64,000 bases of DNA from Chondrilla cf. caribensis (taxonomy: Eukaryota > Porifera > Demospongiae > Chondrillida > Chondrillidae), in the NCBI GenBank assembly GCA_964020155.1, contig OZ026550.1:3572352-3636351 (forward strand), given 5' to 3'. The position numbers were made by a program, and so were the translations under genes. Under the pieces are notes generated by a model, which did not search any database, was not told where the DNA came from, and worked only from the letters and a program-made list of their open reading frames with translations. Numbering within the stretch: the first letter of the stretch is position 1; the number at the start of each line of letters is the position of its first letter. Shown piece by piece: positions 12,318 to 24,593 of the stretch.

Positions 12318-13272
12318 ATAGGGTAGGTATGCCATATCCCGGACAATGCCATTAGTGGGACACTTTCTAGAATGTTTGGTAAAAAACGAACAGTCCAAGT
12401 TTTCAAAGCTATAACATACTTGATGGAAACTTGAACTATCTTAATTCAAATGAATACAGTCGTCCTGCGAAGAATGCTGGTATTCTTTACACTAATCGAG
12501 GAGATGACGCAATGGTCATATTTTATTGCGCATTACACTGCAGAAAGAGGTGAAGCTAAGAAATGTATGCATATTTCTTTGACCTGCCGAATAGGTACAG
12601 AGTGACCAATTCATTTGCGGAAAATGCTAATTTCAACATCAAATCACCAGCGTAAGTTATAAAGTGCTTAAAAGCCTACACCAGCAAAAGGAGCCTAGCT
12701 ACAGGGGAATATCCAAAGTACTTTTTCATACCAATTGTCGGACAGTAATAACGAAAATAGGAATTGTATAGCTTTGTTGAATGTGCACATTATGGCACCT
12801 ACAAACACTAAAATTCGATCCAAACAAGGCCATAACGATGGTGGTAGATGGAAAATGTTCCTTGGGCAAGCAGCAGCAGCCTTCGGAATCACTCGACGTG
12901 ACAGCACCATCTTTCGTATGTTAACCTTCATGACGCTAACCAAGAGGATCTTCAAGGCGTTGTCTGGGTATGTCATGACTGTTTAATTCTGTTTGGCACA
13001 TTTCCCCCTTTAAGTTCTGATTTTCAGCTTCTAAAATACTTTCGAGACCGCTGTCCGACTTCAGGAAAACATGTCCGGGAATAGGGAAAATGAAGCCGCG
13101 TTATAGCTAGAATGACTCGGTGGGTGAAAAAGAGAATATTTCTGCGAAGAATATGTTGGAATGAAGGAATAGAAGATCTATCCGAACGCGTCTTCAGTCA
13201 GTTTCAATACGCTCTATCCGAGGCTATCTACTTAGAACGATAAGGTGTCCGGGATATGGCTCCGCTACCCTA
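12318..13272. mobile_element. About 955 bp TIR element in gene A intron 1
   Basis: The ends are inverted repeats: both read AGGGTAG, a short variable stretch, then GCCATATCCCGGACA (left about 12320-12345, right about 13246-13272 on the other strand). The interior shows only a short open frame (12735-12986, plus strand) with no recognised domain, so it looks non-autonomous. It lies in the inferred first intron of gene A. A similar half-end is present near 18,940-18,975. The superfamily is not clear from the ends alone. Confidence 0.7.
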
Positions 13273-13424
13273 GATACGTAGGTCTACAGCTTTCCAGAAA
13301 ACTGTGGCCAGTTATACGGTATATAAAGCCATTACTTATCTATGGCAGCATCGACATCATAATACTATTATACTGGCAAATATTCCATAGTCTTTAACTG
13401 TGTAAGACTACCGGATCCACTTAC

Positions 13425-13690
13425 CTCGATCGAGATAACCTGTCGAATGATCACTGATAAAAAGGATGGACTTTGGAATGATAGCTGGTCTATACGAAGC
13501 GCAGAGTCGATTGGACAAGAACGATACGAGTCTCGTACACTGACTGTAGCACTTGACTCTTTTGAGGCAACAATGGCAACAATCATTATGCGAAAAGTAA
13601 ATTGCGATTCAAAAATAGGTTACGATATTAGAAATTTGGTATACCCGTCCGTAGAAAAAATGAGCGTCAACCGTACGTTGGAAAAGTAGG
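13425..13690 (-). promoter_or_regulatory. Gene A: candidate 5' non-coding exon 1 / promoter-proximal block
   Basis: Shares patches with the regions at 37150-37370 (gene B) and 62897-63090 (gene C), including GGACTTTGG, a GTCAACCGT patch (with B) and a minus-strand CGAG followed by a splice donor (GTAAGT here). The block sits 1.5 kb upstream of the ATG exon in the same orientation. I read it as the first, untranslated exon plus flanking promoter. The upstream limit is only where similarity fades; no TATA box was identified. Confidence 0.5.
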
Positions 13691-14230
13691 CATCCGTCGA
13701 GGGAACCATACTATTATCATGATAAAACCACAATGTTTTTGATAACACCCCCCCTCCCCCCCACCACCACCACCTGATAATGCCTGTGGGGAATTGAAGC
13801 CATAATAATGCCTGCAGCAGGTGGGATGGAGAACAGGCAACAACCTATTACAACAGACTGGTATCAATGTTGGGTGGATATCACTCTGTGGTTAAGGAGT
13901 AGACAAATTTATAAAGTTTCCACTCATTCCATGTTGTAATGAATATTGATAACATAACATCAGTCTTGGGAGTATCCATACATACTGTGATCCATCTTCG
14001 TGTCTAGTTCCTGCAAGCTAGCTATTAAATTTTGTTTGATGCTTCATGATCACAGATGGAAACCTAATAGAATTACTCTACCTAAGCACCGCCTTGGTCT
14101 CCTAATCAATTAAGGTTGCCAACCTCCTAATTGGGCGCTAAATACTATCTGATTGGATACCAATGTCCAGTGTAAACATGACACAATGGTGGAAAGTCAC
14201 ACATATAATACTTGCATGCATATGAAACAC
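13691..14230. other. Intergenic sequence, no gene seen
   Basis: Contains a short C-rich run near 13,747-13,775 (several Cs then CCACCACCACC) and otherwise plain AT-rich sequence leading into the CA satellite. No open frame of interest on either strand. Confidence 0.6.
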
Positions 14231-14355
14231 TTGTACACATGTGTACACATATGCACACACATGTACGTGCACACATGCACACACACACACACACACATGT
14301 ACGTATGCATGCACGCACACACACACACGCATGCGCGCACACACACACACGCATG

Positions 14356-14404
<49 letters not shown>

Positions 14405-14503
14405 ATATACACACGTACATACACACACACACACACACACACACATGTACGTATGCATGCACGCACACACACACACGCATGCGTGCACACACACACACGC
14501 ATG

Positions 14504-14552
<49 letters not shown>

Positions 14553-14651
14553 ATATACACACGTACATACACACACACACACACACACACACATGTACGT
14601 ATGCATGCACGCACACACACACACGCATGCGTGCACACACACACACGCATG

Positions 14652-14693
<42 letters not shown>

Positions 14694-14704
14694 TATACAC
14701 ACGT

Positions 14705-14779
<75 letters not shown>

Positions 14780-14790
14780 TATACACACGT

Positions 14791-14862
<72 letters not shown>

Positions 14863-15155
14863 GCACACACACACACACACATACACGCACACACACACAC
14901 ACACACACATACACATGTAAATACACACATACGTACATGTACACAACACGCGCGCGTGCACACACACGCACACACACACAAATGCACACATGTATACACA
15001 TGTACGTACACGAGCACGTATAAGCACACGTACACACACACACGTACATACACGTGTAAATACACACATATATACGTACATGTACACACACACGCACACG
15101 CACACACACACACAAATGAACACATGTATACACATGTACGTACACGAGCACGTAT

Positions 15156-15202
<47 letters not shown>

Positions 15203-15310
15203 ACATACACGTGTAAATACACACGTACGTACATGTACACACACACGCGCGTGCACACACACACACACACAAATGCACACATGTATACACGTACGTACAC
15301 GAACACTTAT

Positions 15311-15391
<81 letters not shown>

Positions 15392-15441
15392 ACATACACA
15401 TGTAAATACACACGTACGTACATGTACACACACACGCGTGT

Positions 15442-15493
<52 letters not shown>

Positions 15494-16017
15494 ATGTACA
15501 TACACACGTACGTACATGTACACACACACACACACGTGCACACACACACACGCACACACACACAAATGCACACATGAATACACATGTACGTACACGAGCA
15601 CGTATAAAAACACACATACACACACACACATACATACACATGTACATACACACGTACGTACATGTACACACACACACGTGCGTGCACACACACACACACA
15701 CGCACACACACACACAAATGCACACATGAATACACATGTACGTACACGAGCACGTATAAAAACACACATACACACACACACATACATACACATGTACATA
15801 CACACGTACGTACATGTACACACACACACACGCACACACACACAAATGCACACATGAATACACATGTACGTACACGAGCACGTATAAAAACACACATACA
15901 CACACACACACATACATACACATGTACATACACACGTACGTACATGTACACACACACACACATACATACACATGTACATACACACGTACGTACATGTACA
16001 CACACACACACACTCAT

Positions 16018-16105
<88 letters not shown>

Positions 16106-16128
16106 ACACACAAACACACACGCACACA
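14231..16128. repeat. 1.9 kb CA/GT satellite with higher-order structure
   Basis: Almost entirely (CA)n on the plus strand, but punctuated by fixed non-CA words that form two higher-order patterns. In the first (about 14,290-14,930) GTATGCATGC recurs at 14303, 14451 and 14599, exactly 148 bp apart, with accompanying GTATATACACACGTACAT words. In the second (about 14,980-15,960) a block containing AAATGCACACATG and GTACACGAGCACGTATAA recurs about every 128-157 bp (one gap of 293). A pure CA tract closes the array at about 16,016-16,128. Long open frames here are only CV/TH repeats and are not genes. Confidence 0.95.
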
Positions 16129-16167
16129 GCTGCAGTTATTTATTGTTGATCACTACATATTATTATA

Positions 16168-16171
<4 letters not shown>

Positions 16172-16202
<31 letters not shown>
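16172..16202. repeat. AT dinucleotide tract
   Basis: A run of alternating TA of about 30 bp lies just beyond the CA satellite, on the 3' side of gene B. Confidence 0.9.
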
Positions 16203-16205
<3 letters not shown>

Positions 16206-16638
16206 GTACTATTTCATTTGATCTTGAGTACACAGCTATTACATTACTTTGGTGCTATAATATAGTTGATTAGCTCATACATTAGCATAATCATTATTGT
16301 TATGGTGCATGCTTTTTATCTGGTTTTCTTAACAAAAGCATATCTAGATCTATAGCAGTGCTATAGAGATCAGTGCTCTGCATATCATTTGAAACTGCTT
16401 ATTATATATAAGCTAAATTATATAGATACTGTATTACCATTTCCTTATTAAATTCCAAACTTTGACATACTTAATAATTGACTAAAACTAGAAAAGATTC
16501 TACAGCTAGCAAGGGGTATATTTAGTGCAGTTATGTATGTTTAATCACAAACCATACTTTACTATGGTTAATCTAAGTTATTTCTAAGTGTATGCAGACT
16601 GTGATTGTCTGCAAAGAGCATTACTCTAAACTGCATCA
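16203..16638 (-). other. 3' flank / 3' UTR of gene B, duplicated at gene C
   Basis: Sequence downstream of the gene B stop. The stretch at about 16,330-16,560 is recognisably the same as about 39,061-39,260 downstream of gene C (shared words such as TAGCAGTGCTATAGA and TGCATATCATTTGAAAC/TGCATGTCATTTAAAAC). This marks the 3' side of the duplication unit. I could not fix a poly(A) signal with confidence. Confidence 0.6.
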
Positions 16639-17065
16639 TCATGCTATGAAACTATCTCGCATGTAGAGATCACTACATTCTTCTTCTACATCTCTTGTGT
16701 TCTTATCAAGTATAGGCAATTTCCATTCATCAGCAACATAGATGGATGAATCCATTTGGTCACCTACCAAACAATATACAGTAGTTCTATTTCATTATTT
16801 TCCAATTCCTTATATATAGCTGGATGCATATTAGGTGTGAATACATGTTTAAATTTGTGCGTGTGTTTGTGTAAATAAGTATAAGCATGCTCATGTATTT
16901 GTGTTTGCAATCACATGTGTGTGTGTGTGTTTTAATGTGTGTGTGTTTCTATGGTTATGTGTGACTATGCATACTTGCAGGTGTGTGTGTGTGTGTGTGT
17001 GTGTGTTTTAATGTGTGTGTGTTTCCATGGTTATGTGTGACTATATAATATGCATATATACTTGC

Positions 17066-17161
<96 letters not shown>

Positions 17162-18508
17162 CTGCTCGCATATGCATATGCACACACAGTGACACAACTA
17201 TATTCACCTTTGACTGTCTCTCTCTTCACAGATTTCTCAAGAGTTGCTTTTGACAAAGCTGCATCAAAACTTGGCTTCTGAGTAGCATTATGAGGAAATT
17301 CAAGTGAAACAAGCACTGAATTATTTTAGTCAAAAAATAGACTAATGAACATAATACACATCACATTATGCTTGCACACTAATGAACAGAGAAATGGTTA
17401 TATAAATTAATGAACTTCATGTGAATCTGGTGAACAAGGTGAGATATATTCTACCCCACAAAAAGTGAAAGACTTCAATGCTTTTATAATCAGTCTGTTT
17501 GTCTAGTGCTTTTATCAATGACATGCCCTTCAGCATAGCAGTATCAATAGTTAGTGCACACACATATTTCGCCCATTTATACATTATAGCAGCTGTTTGA
17601 TTTATATGCAAATTCAAAAATATTGTGGTAGCAGGTACTAGCCTAATTCTAATAATATTATAGCAATAGCACTGCACAAAGAGGAAAACACCAGTTACAC
17701 TAATGGCAGATTCAAGAAAAACAATGATAGATATATTATAAATACGGAAAATGCATTGTAGTGGGTAAAAGAACATAATTAACTTAGCAATTGACAAGCA
17801 CAAGGAGGAAAACACCAGATTCAATTCATGTCAGATTGTGACTAACAAATTAAGACAAACCGCAAATATAATTATCATCCACCTAAAATGGTAGCTACTG
17901 TGTTCCCCTCCAATATTAATTTTGGTAAATAATTGTAAGGTGATCTTTTTACCTATTCCATTTATTCTACCTATTAGCTATTGATTGTAACCTTCATTCC
18001 ACCTATCATGAGTGGATTTCAATATACAATGGTTACTGTGCAGTTCTGAGAAAACATCAGCAGGCTGTGAGTTTATTGGAGCACCATTGTAAGAAGAGAT
18101 ACGTACATTTTGCTACAGTGTATACAATTCCTGTATACAATTCCTGTAGCAATGGTGGAAAGGTTTGTCTAGCTTTTGATCGCCAATTAATAAAAGACTG
18201 TCAATTCTACTCTAGTCTAGTTTCTCTCATCATACTAGTTTGAACAGCTAGTGTAAATTTCTTCCACCTGATTACTGATAAAGCAACTGTCTAAATACCA
18301 TCTACCAATAAGAGTGATTTGAGGGTGTCCTGCCAATGTTTCCAATTAATTATTACTATATTGACATACATCTGCCACTCACTGCAGTACTCTTAGTAGC
18401 TGTTGTCCTTTTACTTTTGATGGAATCAAATCTCTTTCGTGCAAAGTTCTTCATCCTGCTCCAGTTTCTCTCATGTCTCAATACGTGAAACACGAACACA
18501 GCACAGCC
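16639..18508 (-). CDS. Gene B exons 20-22: end of TM7 and cytoplasmic tail
   Basis: Exon 20 (18383-18508) begins GCAVFVFHVLRHERNW, completing the TM7 motif NTLQ-G and entering a basic tail (KNFARKRFDSIKSKR). Exon 21 (17208-17277) encodes KPSFDAALSKATLEKSVKRE. Exon 22 (16639-16763) encodes a short motif GDQMDSSIYVADEWKLPIL and ends ...MRDSFIA with a TGA stop. The SIYV tyrosine in an acidic setting could be a phosphorylation/SH2 docking site; that is inference. The intron between exons 21 and 22 carries GT microsatellites (about 16,915-17,160). Confidence 0.8.
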
Positions 18509-21500
18509 CTACAATAATATTATATCATAATGTTCAAAGGTATTGCAGGATGTAGTTTTCACTATTTCCGTGAACATTTATTTGTGAAATCTAATGTGGT
18601 TTAATATACAATGTATGGTGTTTTTATCGGAATACATGATGAAGAGCTAATGTTTCTTGCTCATAAGAAAATTATAATTAACAACAACAGTAATCAAAGC
18701 TCGCAAGTTGTCAAAGAATAACAAGCATTTTATCCCAATGACATCATACTTCAAAGGGTATAAATGTCCCTAAGTGCCCCTTCATAATAACAAATTACAT
18801 GTTACCGTACCTTATCTACTTCTATAATATTATATTCTAGCTATTGTTGGTATAATATCTGGTTAATATTCGGAAGAATTGGAGACATTTACAGCACATT
18901 TGGTGTTCTTTCTGTGTTGTTGGGAATACATGGTGGGGAGCCCTATAATCCCGGACACTTTGGATTTTAGCAATTAAATTTCTCTTCGCGAACCATTTTT
19001 CAGATCAAGTTCAGTATCAAACTGATTCTCAATCTACCGAGCAGAAGTTTCAGATAGATTATAGTACTTGATGTCTGAAATTTGGGCACCTTACAATATA
19101 TCCATTGGCGTATTCAGCTTCTGCTATACAGATACTCTAGCAACTAAACCAAACTAAAGGTGTTAGAGTATCTATGGTTGTAGTAAAAATTTGAATACGT
19201 TGACCATACAGATTCCAGATACAAACAGAACTTATTTCAGGCCTCTTTATTCTGAAATCGAAGCACATTGCTCATGATTAACTATCTCCCAAGCCACTGT
19301 TTGAGCTGCTCAAAATGAAACTAAAGATCATGTGAAAGATTTCGAGAAGCAACATGAGAAGATGGGAGGGCCTTACCAAGGTGGAAGACCAGGAACTCCA
19401 AGTCTAAATCATAAGTAACCATTAATTTTGTATGCAAGATATTCATGGATATTATATTAGCCAAACAACCCATGCAAACTTTCAACACTTTTTTTTACAT
19501 AAAAGGCACCCCATGTAAGAGTGGATCAGATGAGAGCCAAAATCAATATTACTGTATACAACTAATGCTATAACTCACTTGCAAAGTGTTGCAAATCACA
19601 AACAACCATGAAAAAATAATACGAAGTGCTTCACTGAAGTTATTAGCAGCTAAGAGTCCAAATAGCCAAGTTGCTCCCATCAAAGGTAGGAGAGCAATGA
19701 AGGAGTACAGTGAGTATCTGGAGTAAGAAATAGGGGTCAGTGTGTGCGTCGGTGTGTGTGTGTATGTGTGTTTGCATGTAGTGTACATACATGTATAAGT
19801 CTGTGTGATGTGTCATGTACATATGCCGTGTGTGCTTTGTGTGTGTGTATGATTGTCTGCATGTTTAGTGTGACATGTAATCATACCGCAAAAGAAGCCT
19901 ATTTCTCTTCTTGGGGTACGTTTGCTTGAGTCGATTATGCTTTGTCTTCATAATTGTGTACATTATTTTCACAAAAATAATTATGTTTACCTGGGAATGA
20001 TTAATACGATGCATGGTTATTAGATTACAGTTGTATGCTTACAATGGTAATTACAATACGGAAAACATCTATTGTATGTTGGCACAAATCCTAAATACAT
20101 TTACAGAATGAGTTGCCTTATAACAGTACACTTACATACGGTACTAATCATATAAAACTGAACGTTCTACGGGTACGGAACGGGCGTACCCGTACCCGTT
20201 CCGTACCCGTGCCCACTAAACGGGAACGGCCGTTTAGTAGGCGTTTCACCGAACTTGACGATTGCAAAAAAATGTACACCTACGTAGTGATACCTAGAGT
20301 AACACCTACGTATCTCCTTTTCATCGTGTTATAGTTCGTTAGAAGACGGTTTATTCGAGTTACGTGAAGCAGCGAATTCTCTTTTGTCGTCGTTCGAGAA
20401 AAAGCTACGCAGAAGACGACAAAACGACCGCGGTCGAACTCATAAACTACTTAAGAGCGAATCGTATGACGCCTCGCTATCCACGATACTCCGAGGAACA
20501 CTCATGACGGGAGAAGAACGTACATACGTACGTAGAAAGCTCGTTTCGAAATAGCACTTCACTATAAAAATTAACGCGTACGTAACAATAATAAATGATA
20601 ACACGAGGTGTCGATTACGGTAAGAACGGGTACGGGTACGGGTACGCCCATACCCGTACCCGTTTCACGGCCGTTTTCACACTACGGGTACGCCCGTAGA
20701 ACGTTCAGTTTTGTATGATTAGTACCGTATATAGCTGGTCAGACATTTTTATGTACAAAGCTTTAGACAATGCATTTATGCCATTTATGTTTCCTTTAAA
20801 GGACACAATAATGATGAAGTTTAGTTTTATCTGGCAATTGTATGACATCTAAAATTCAATGTTCCTTGCTTTAAATTGTGAGACTCAGTGTTTAAACGCA
20901 TTGAAGTGATTGTGTAATATACTATTCAAACCATACATCATGGAGGTTTTAAGTGTGTTCAAAATCAGTTCTAACTAAAGCACTTGTGTAAATTTTATTT
21001 TTATTGGATAAAATCGTTTAAAAGTTGATAAAAATAATTTGCTGAATTATTGTGCTATAGATTTAATTGTAGGTCGTCGTATGTTATTGTGGAATCACCG
21101 CCACTTATAACAGAATTGTCAGAGGTAAGAGGACATCCCTGAATGGACTAAAGAAAAAATATCATGTGGGTTCATAAGGACACCGCTTAGTAAGTCATTA
21201 TGAGTGTTAAGTTTACAAATGACCATTTTATGAAACAGTATATGGAAGACCTTGATCAACGGTAGAAGTTGTCTAGTAAATTTCTATTATGATGGAATTG
21301 TTAATCCTGCATGATTTAGTCTAGCGCCTGTCATCTTGCCTAATTGGGTAGTGTATTTCTGTCTGTCGTGCAATCGTGGATATTCAAATCTTTCGTTGGT
21401 GTTCCTCCATACTCTGGACAGGACATTTTCCATGCAAATGATCCGTACACATATAGGCCATAATATAGCTGCCAGTTCTTAACCTAATTAATTTTGCACT

Positions 21501-24500
21501 ACATTCTTCAAATACAAAGTACAGAGCTTACATGTGCCTCACTTAGATTCTGTCTCCACGTATTCTAACCTGGCACGCTAAATGGCGCGGTAGAGCGAGG
21601 AAGAGGTCTAGCAACTATTGTCAATAATTTCACAGCTCGGCTCGACCAATGAAATCGCCGGCAACTGAAATGACACCGCCAGTATTATTGGCACTAGCCG
21701 CTCCGCGGGCGTTTAAAGAATAGGCGTGTGGAAGAGTGTGTAGACGACGTCTGGCTTTGGAGTTACCTTCTTGCTGGCTGGAGAGATCGCAGTACCTCTG
21801 AAAGAGGGCGACAGTATCCGCTTCCTACGCTGCCAGCGCTGAGCGCGCTGATCGATGAGCTGTACATTTCTACTTCTTGTAGCAGCCATCTCTGTCTCCA
21901 GCCTCTCCACTTTCGCAATCTGATTACTGCAATGCTCGAAAAAACTATAATTATAGCGTTGCCTGGCAGTTTCAGAGATATCTGGCTGATTTCGTTCAGT
22001 TTTCACCCGAGAACGGTGAGCGAGAGCGCCTCACAGACCTTTTCTTCTTGCCTTGAGCGGAACGTCAGCGGCAGCGCAGACGCAGCATGCTGTTTCCAAG
22101 TGACTAGCCTCTAATCCCTGCGCCATCCGTGTTGTATCCCTTCATCGAAGTCGTTCCAGCGCCCAAAATACAACTCGCACCTTCGTCCGTACGTATGGTT
22201 GCTTATAAACGCCCTCGGCGATGATTGCACAAGGTGTGAAATTGACAATAGTTGCTATATAGACCCTATCTCTCATTTTCGCCCCCCGCAATAATGAGAA
22301 ATTGGGTCTAGCAAGCCAGACTACACTTATTTACGATACTACTTTGTGCACTTTTAGGGAATCGTGGATAACACACTAAACTATAGCTAATAATGTCAGT
22401 ATTGAACGAACATTAATTTTGTATAATAATAATTGTATTCAATTTTTCTAAGATGTACACTCACTAGTATAATTACAATCATTGGAGCCAGGAAAGACCA
22501 GATGAAGTAGTTCTCTTGAGACAGCCAACATCTACAACAGAACATAAAAGTGGATGACACAAGGAGAGAGATTATTATCATTTCAAACAAACATACGTAT
22601 ACTGTATTAGGAATGTCATATTTTTTAAATTGATTATCAACAAAAGTAAGTAAGAGGGTGTAATCGGAAACCACTCCCAATTTGTTGGGCTGAGTAGTCA
22701 TCAAATAGACCTGATGTGGACTCTAGAGAGTTTTTCGACACATTCATGGTATACTCACAAGGTATAGGATTAAATCCACTGAATAAAGATTGTGGGGAAT
22801 AAAGTAGGACATCTTCATGTCACACTTATCTAATTACTTCCTGTGATTAATTAGTAAGTTTCCAATATATCGTAATAACGATAATCAGATTTCAAATGAA
22901 AACAATGTCCCACGCTACTAAAATTATATATTTAATTATACTTTAATTAGCCATATTTCTGGCTTCCATCATGAAGGTGATGTGAAATAACACATGCAAT
23001 TGATGCATGACAACATACGTACATCAATTTATCGTCTGAAGTTACAACATAATAGTCACTGCCAACACCGAATGCCACCCCGATAGTGACAATGAGAGGA
23101 ATCAGTGGTAGACCTGAGAGGAACAAGAGGTGATAGTGTAAAGGGGTGAGTCTGTGAGCTACAGTGCGAAAAATGAACACAAACTGCCTGATAAGACTTT
23201 ATCCTTGAAGGGATACTAAAAGCAAAATTGAAGAACATCTAGTGGATTTCCATTGATTGGTCATGGACCGTGGGAAGTTTGTGTCCACAATAAATTGTAT
23301 ACAATTGCAAGAGATGGTAGAAAAGCTTCCAACAACTGACTCCAAACAACAAATAAGGTGATAAAGACATTTTGAGGAGTTTCAAAGCATCCTTGCCAAT
23401 AAATAGGTGCATTTTATGATCCCATGATATTATACATTTATCCATTTATGTGTACTAGAATGAATATCTCACAATACTTTGCACAACGTGTTGTCAGCAA
23501 TAACCATCATAGTCTGGTATTCCTGTGTTATCATGTTATTAACACTCTGCATACACATGTAAACGACAAAATATATTGGCTGGATACAATTAAGACTACG
23601 AATGGCTGTATGAAATATTCATTGAAATAGTATGTAGATGTATGAACATAATATTATATATTCCTTGTCTCACCCCATCCTAGTGACAGATACAGAACCA
23701 GCCACTTCTTCTCATGTGCTCCAAACACTCTCACTAGCAAAACATACATCATGACACCTTCACACAACATCCAACAGAATGCAGCCAACAGGAAGTAGTG
23801 AAGAAGAGCAGTCAAAGCACTACATCCCGCCTGTAAAGGGGAAAATAGAAATGCATGCATTACACACAAATGCAATCCACAAGAGGGATAGTGGACATGC
23901 TTGCTTGCCATATATGCAATGAAAAGTACTGTAAGGTAGAAGTATTATTACAGTAAGTTCTCAAAGTGCATGAACAGTCTATAAAGGGTGCCAGTAGTGA
24001 GCAGAGGTCCATGGACAACAGGACTAAGACAGTTGTATACATGTGTGTATTAATTTTGTGTGTGAATAAATTGCATAATATAATATAGGACTGAGACTGT
24101 GGTGATTGTGTTAAATATCTCCATGCCAGCCCCTTTTACACCTCAAGTATCTATAGAAGTACATGCATTGGGGTGATGCTAATTCAATACAATGCATGTT
24201 GATGCTTGCATATATACATGAAAGGATATATTTCTTGTTTTAGCTTACTATAGCTCTATCATTATAGCTGAATAACATTGTATGTACTCATGTTGAATTC
24301 CTCAAGTGAGCTCGACTCTGAAAAACATAAATATTATGCATGTGGGAGTTCTTCACATTTACTTATTGTAAGCTCACCTTGTCATTGAAATTTCTGTCAT
24401 ACTCCAAACTACCGACAACTATGTACAAGATCAGTCCACAAAGCAGAGCAATGCAGAGGTTGAGATGGACAAAGTAGACTGTGTTGGTGATCAATTCTTT

Positions 24501-24522
24501 CCTGTATGTGTGTGTGTTTGTT

Positions 24523-24593
<71 letters not shown>

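Noticed and set aside
14290..15960. CRISPR-like regular spacing of repeats
   Set aside because: The repeats are CA microsatellite super-repeats in eukaryotic DNA; spacers are also CA repeats and no Cas genes exist here.
14138..16125. Very long open frames (up to 653 codons) reading Cys/Val or Thr/His repeats
   Set aside because: They are translations of CA/GT microsatellite DNA, open in several frames on both strands at once, with no domain content.
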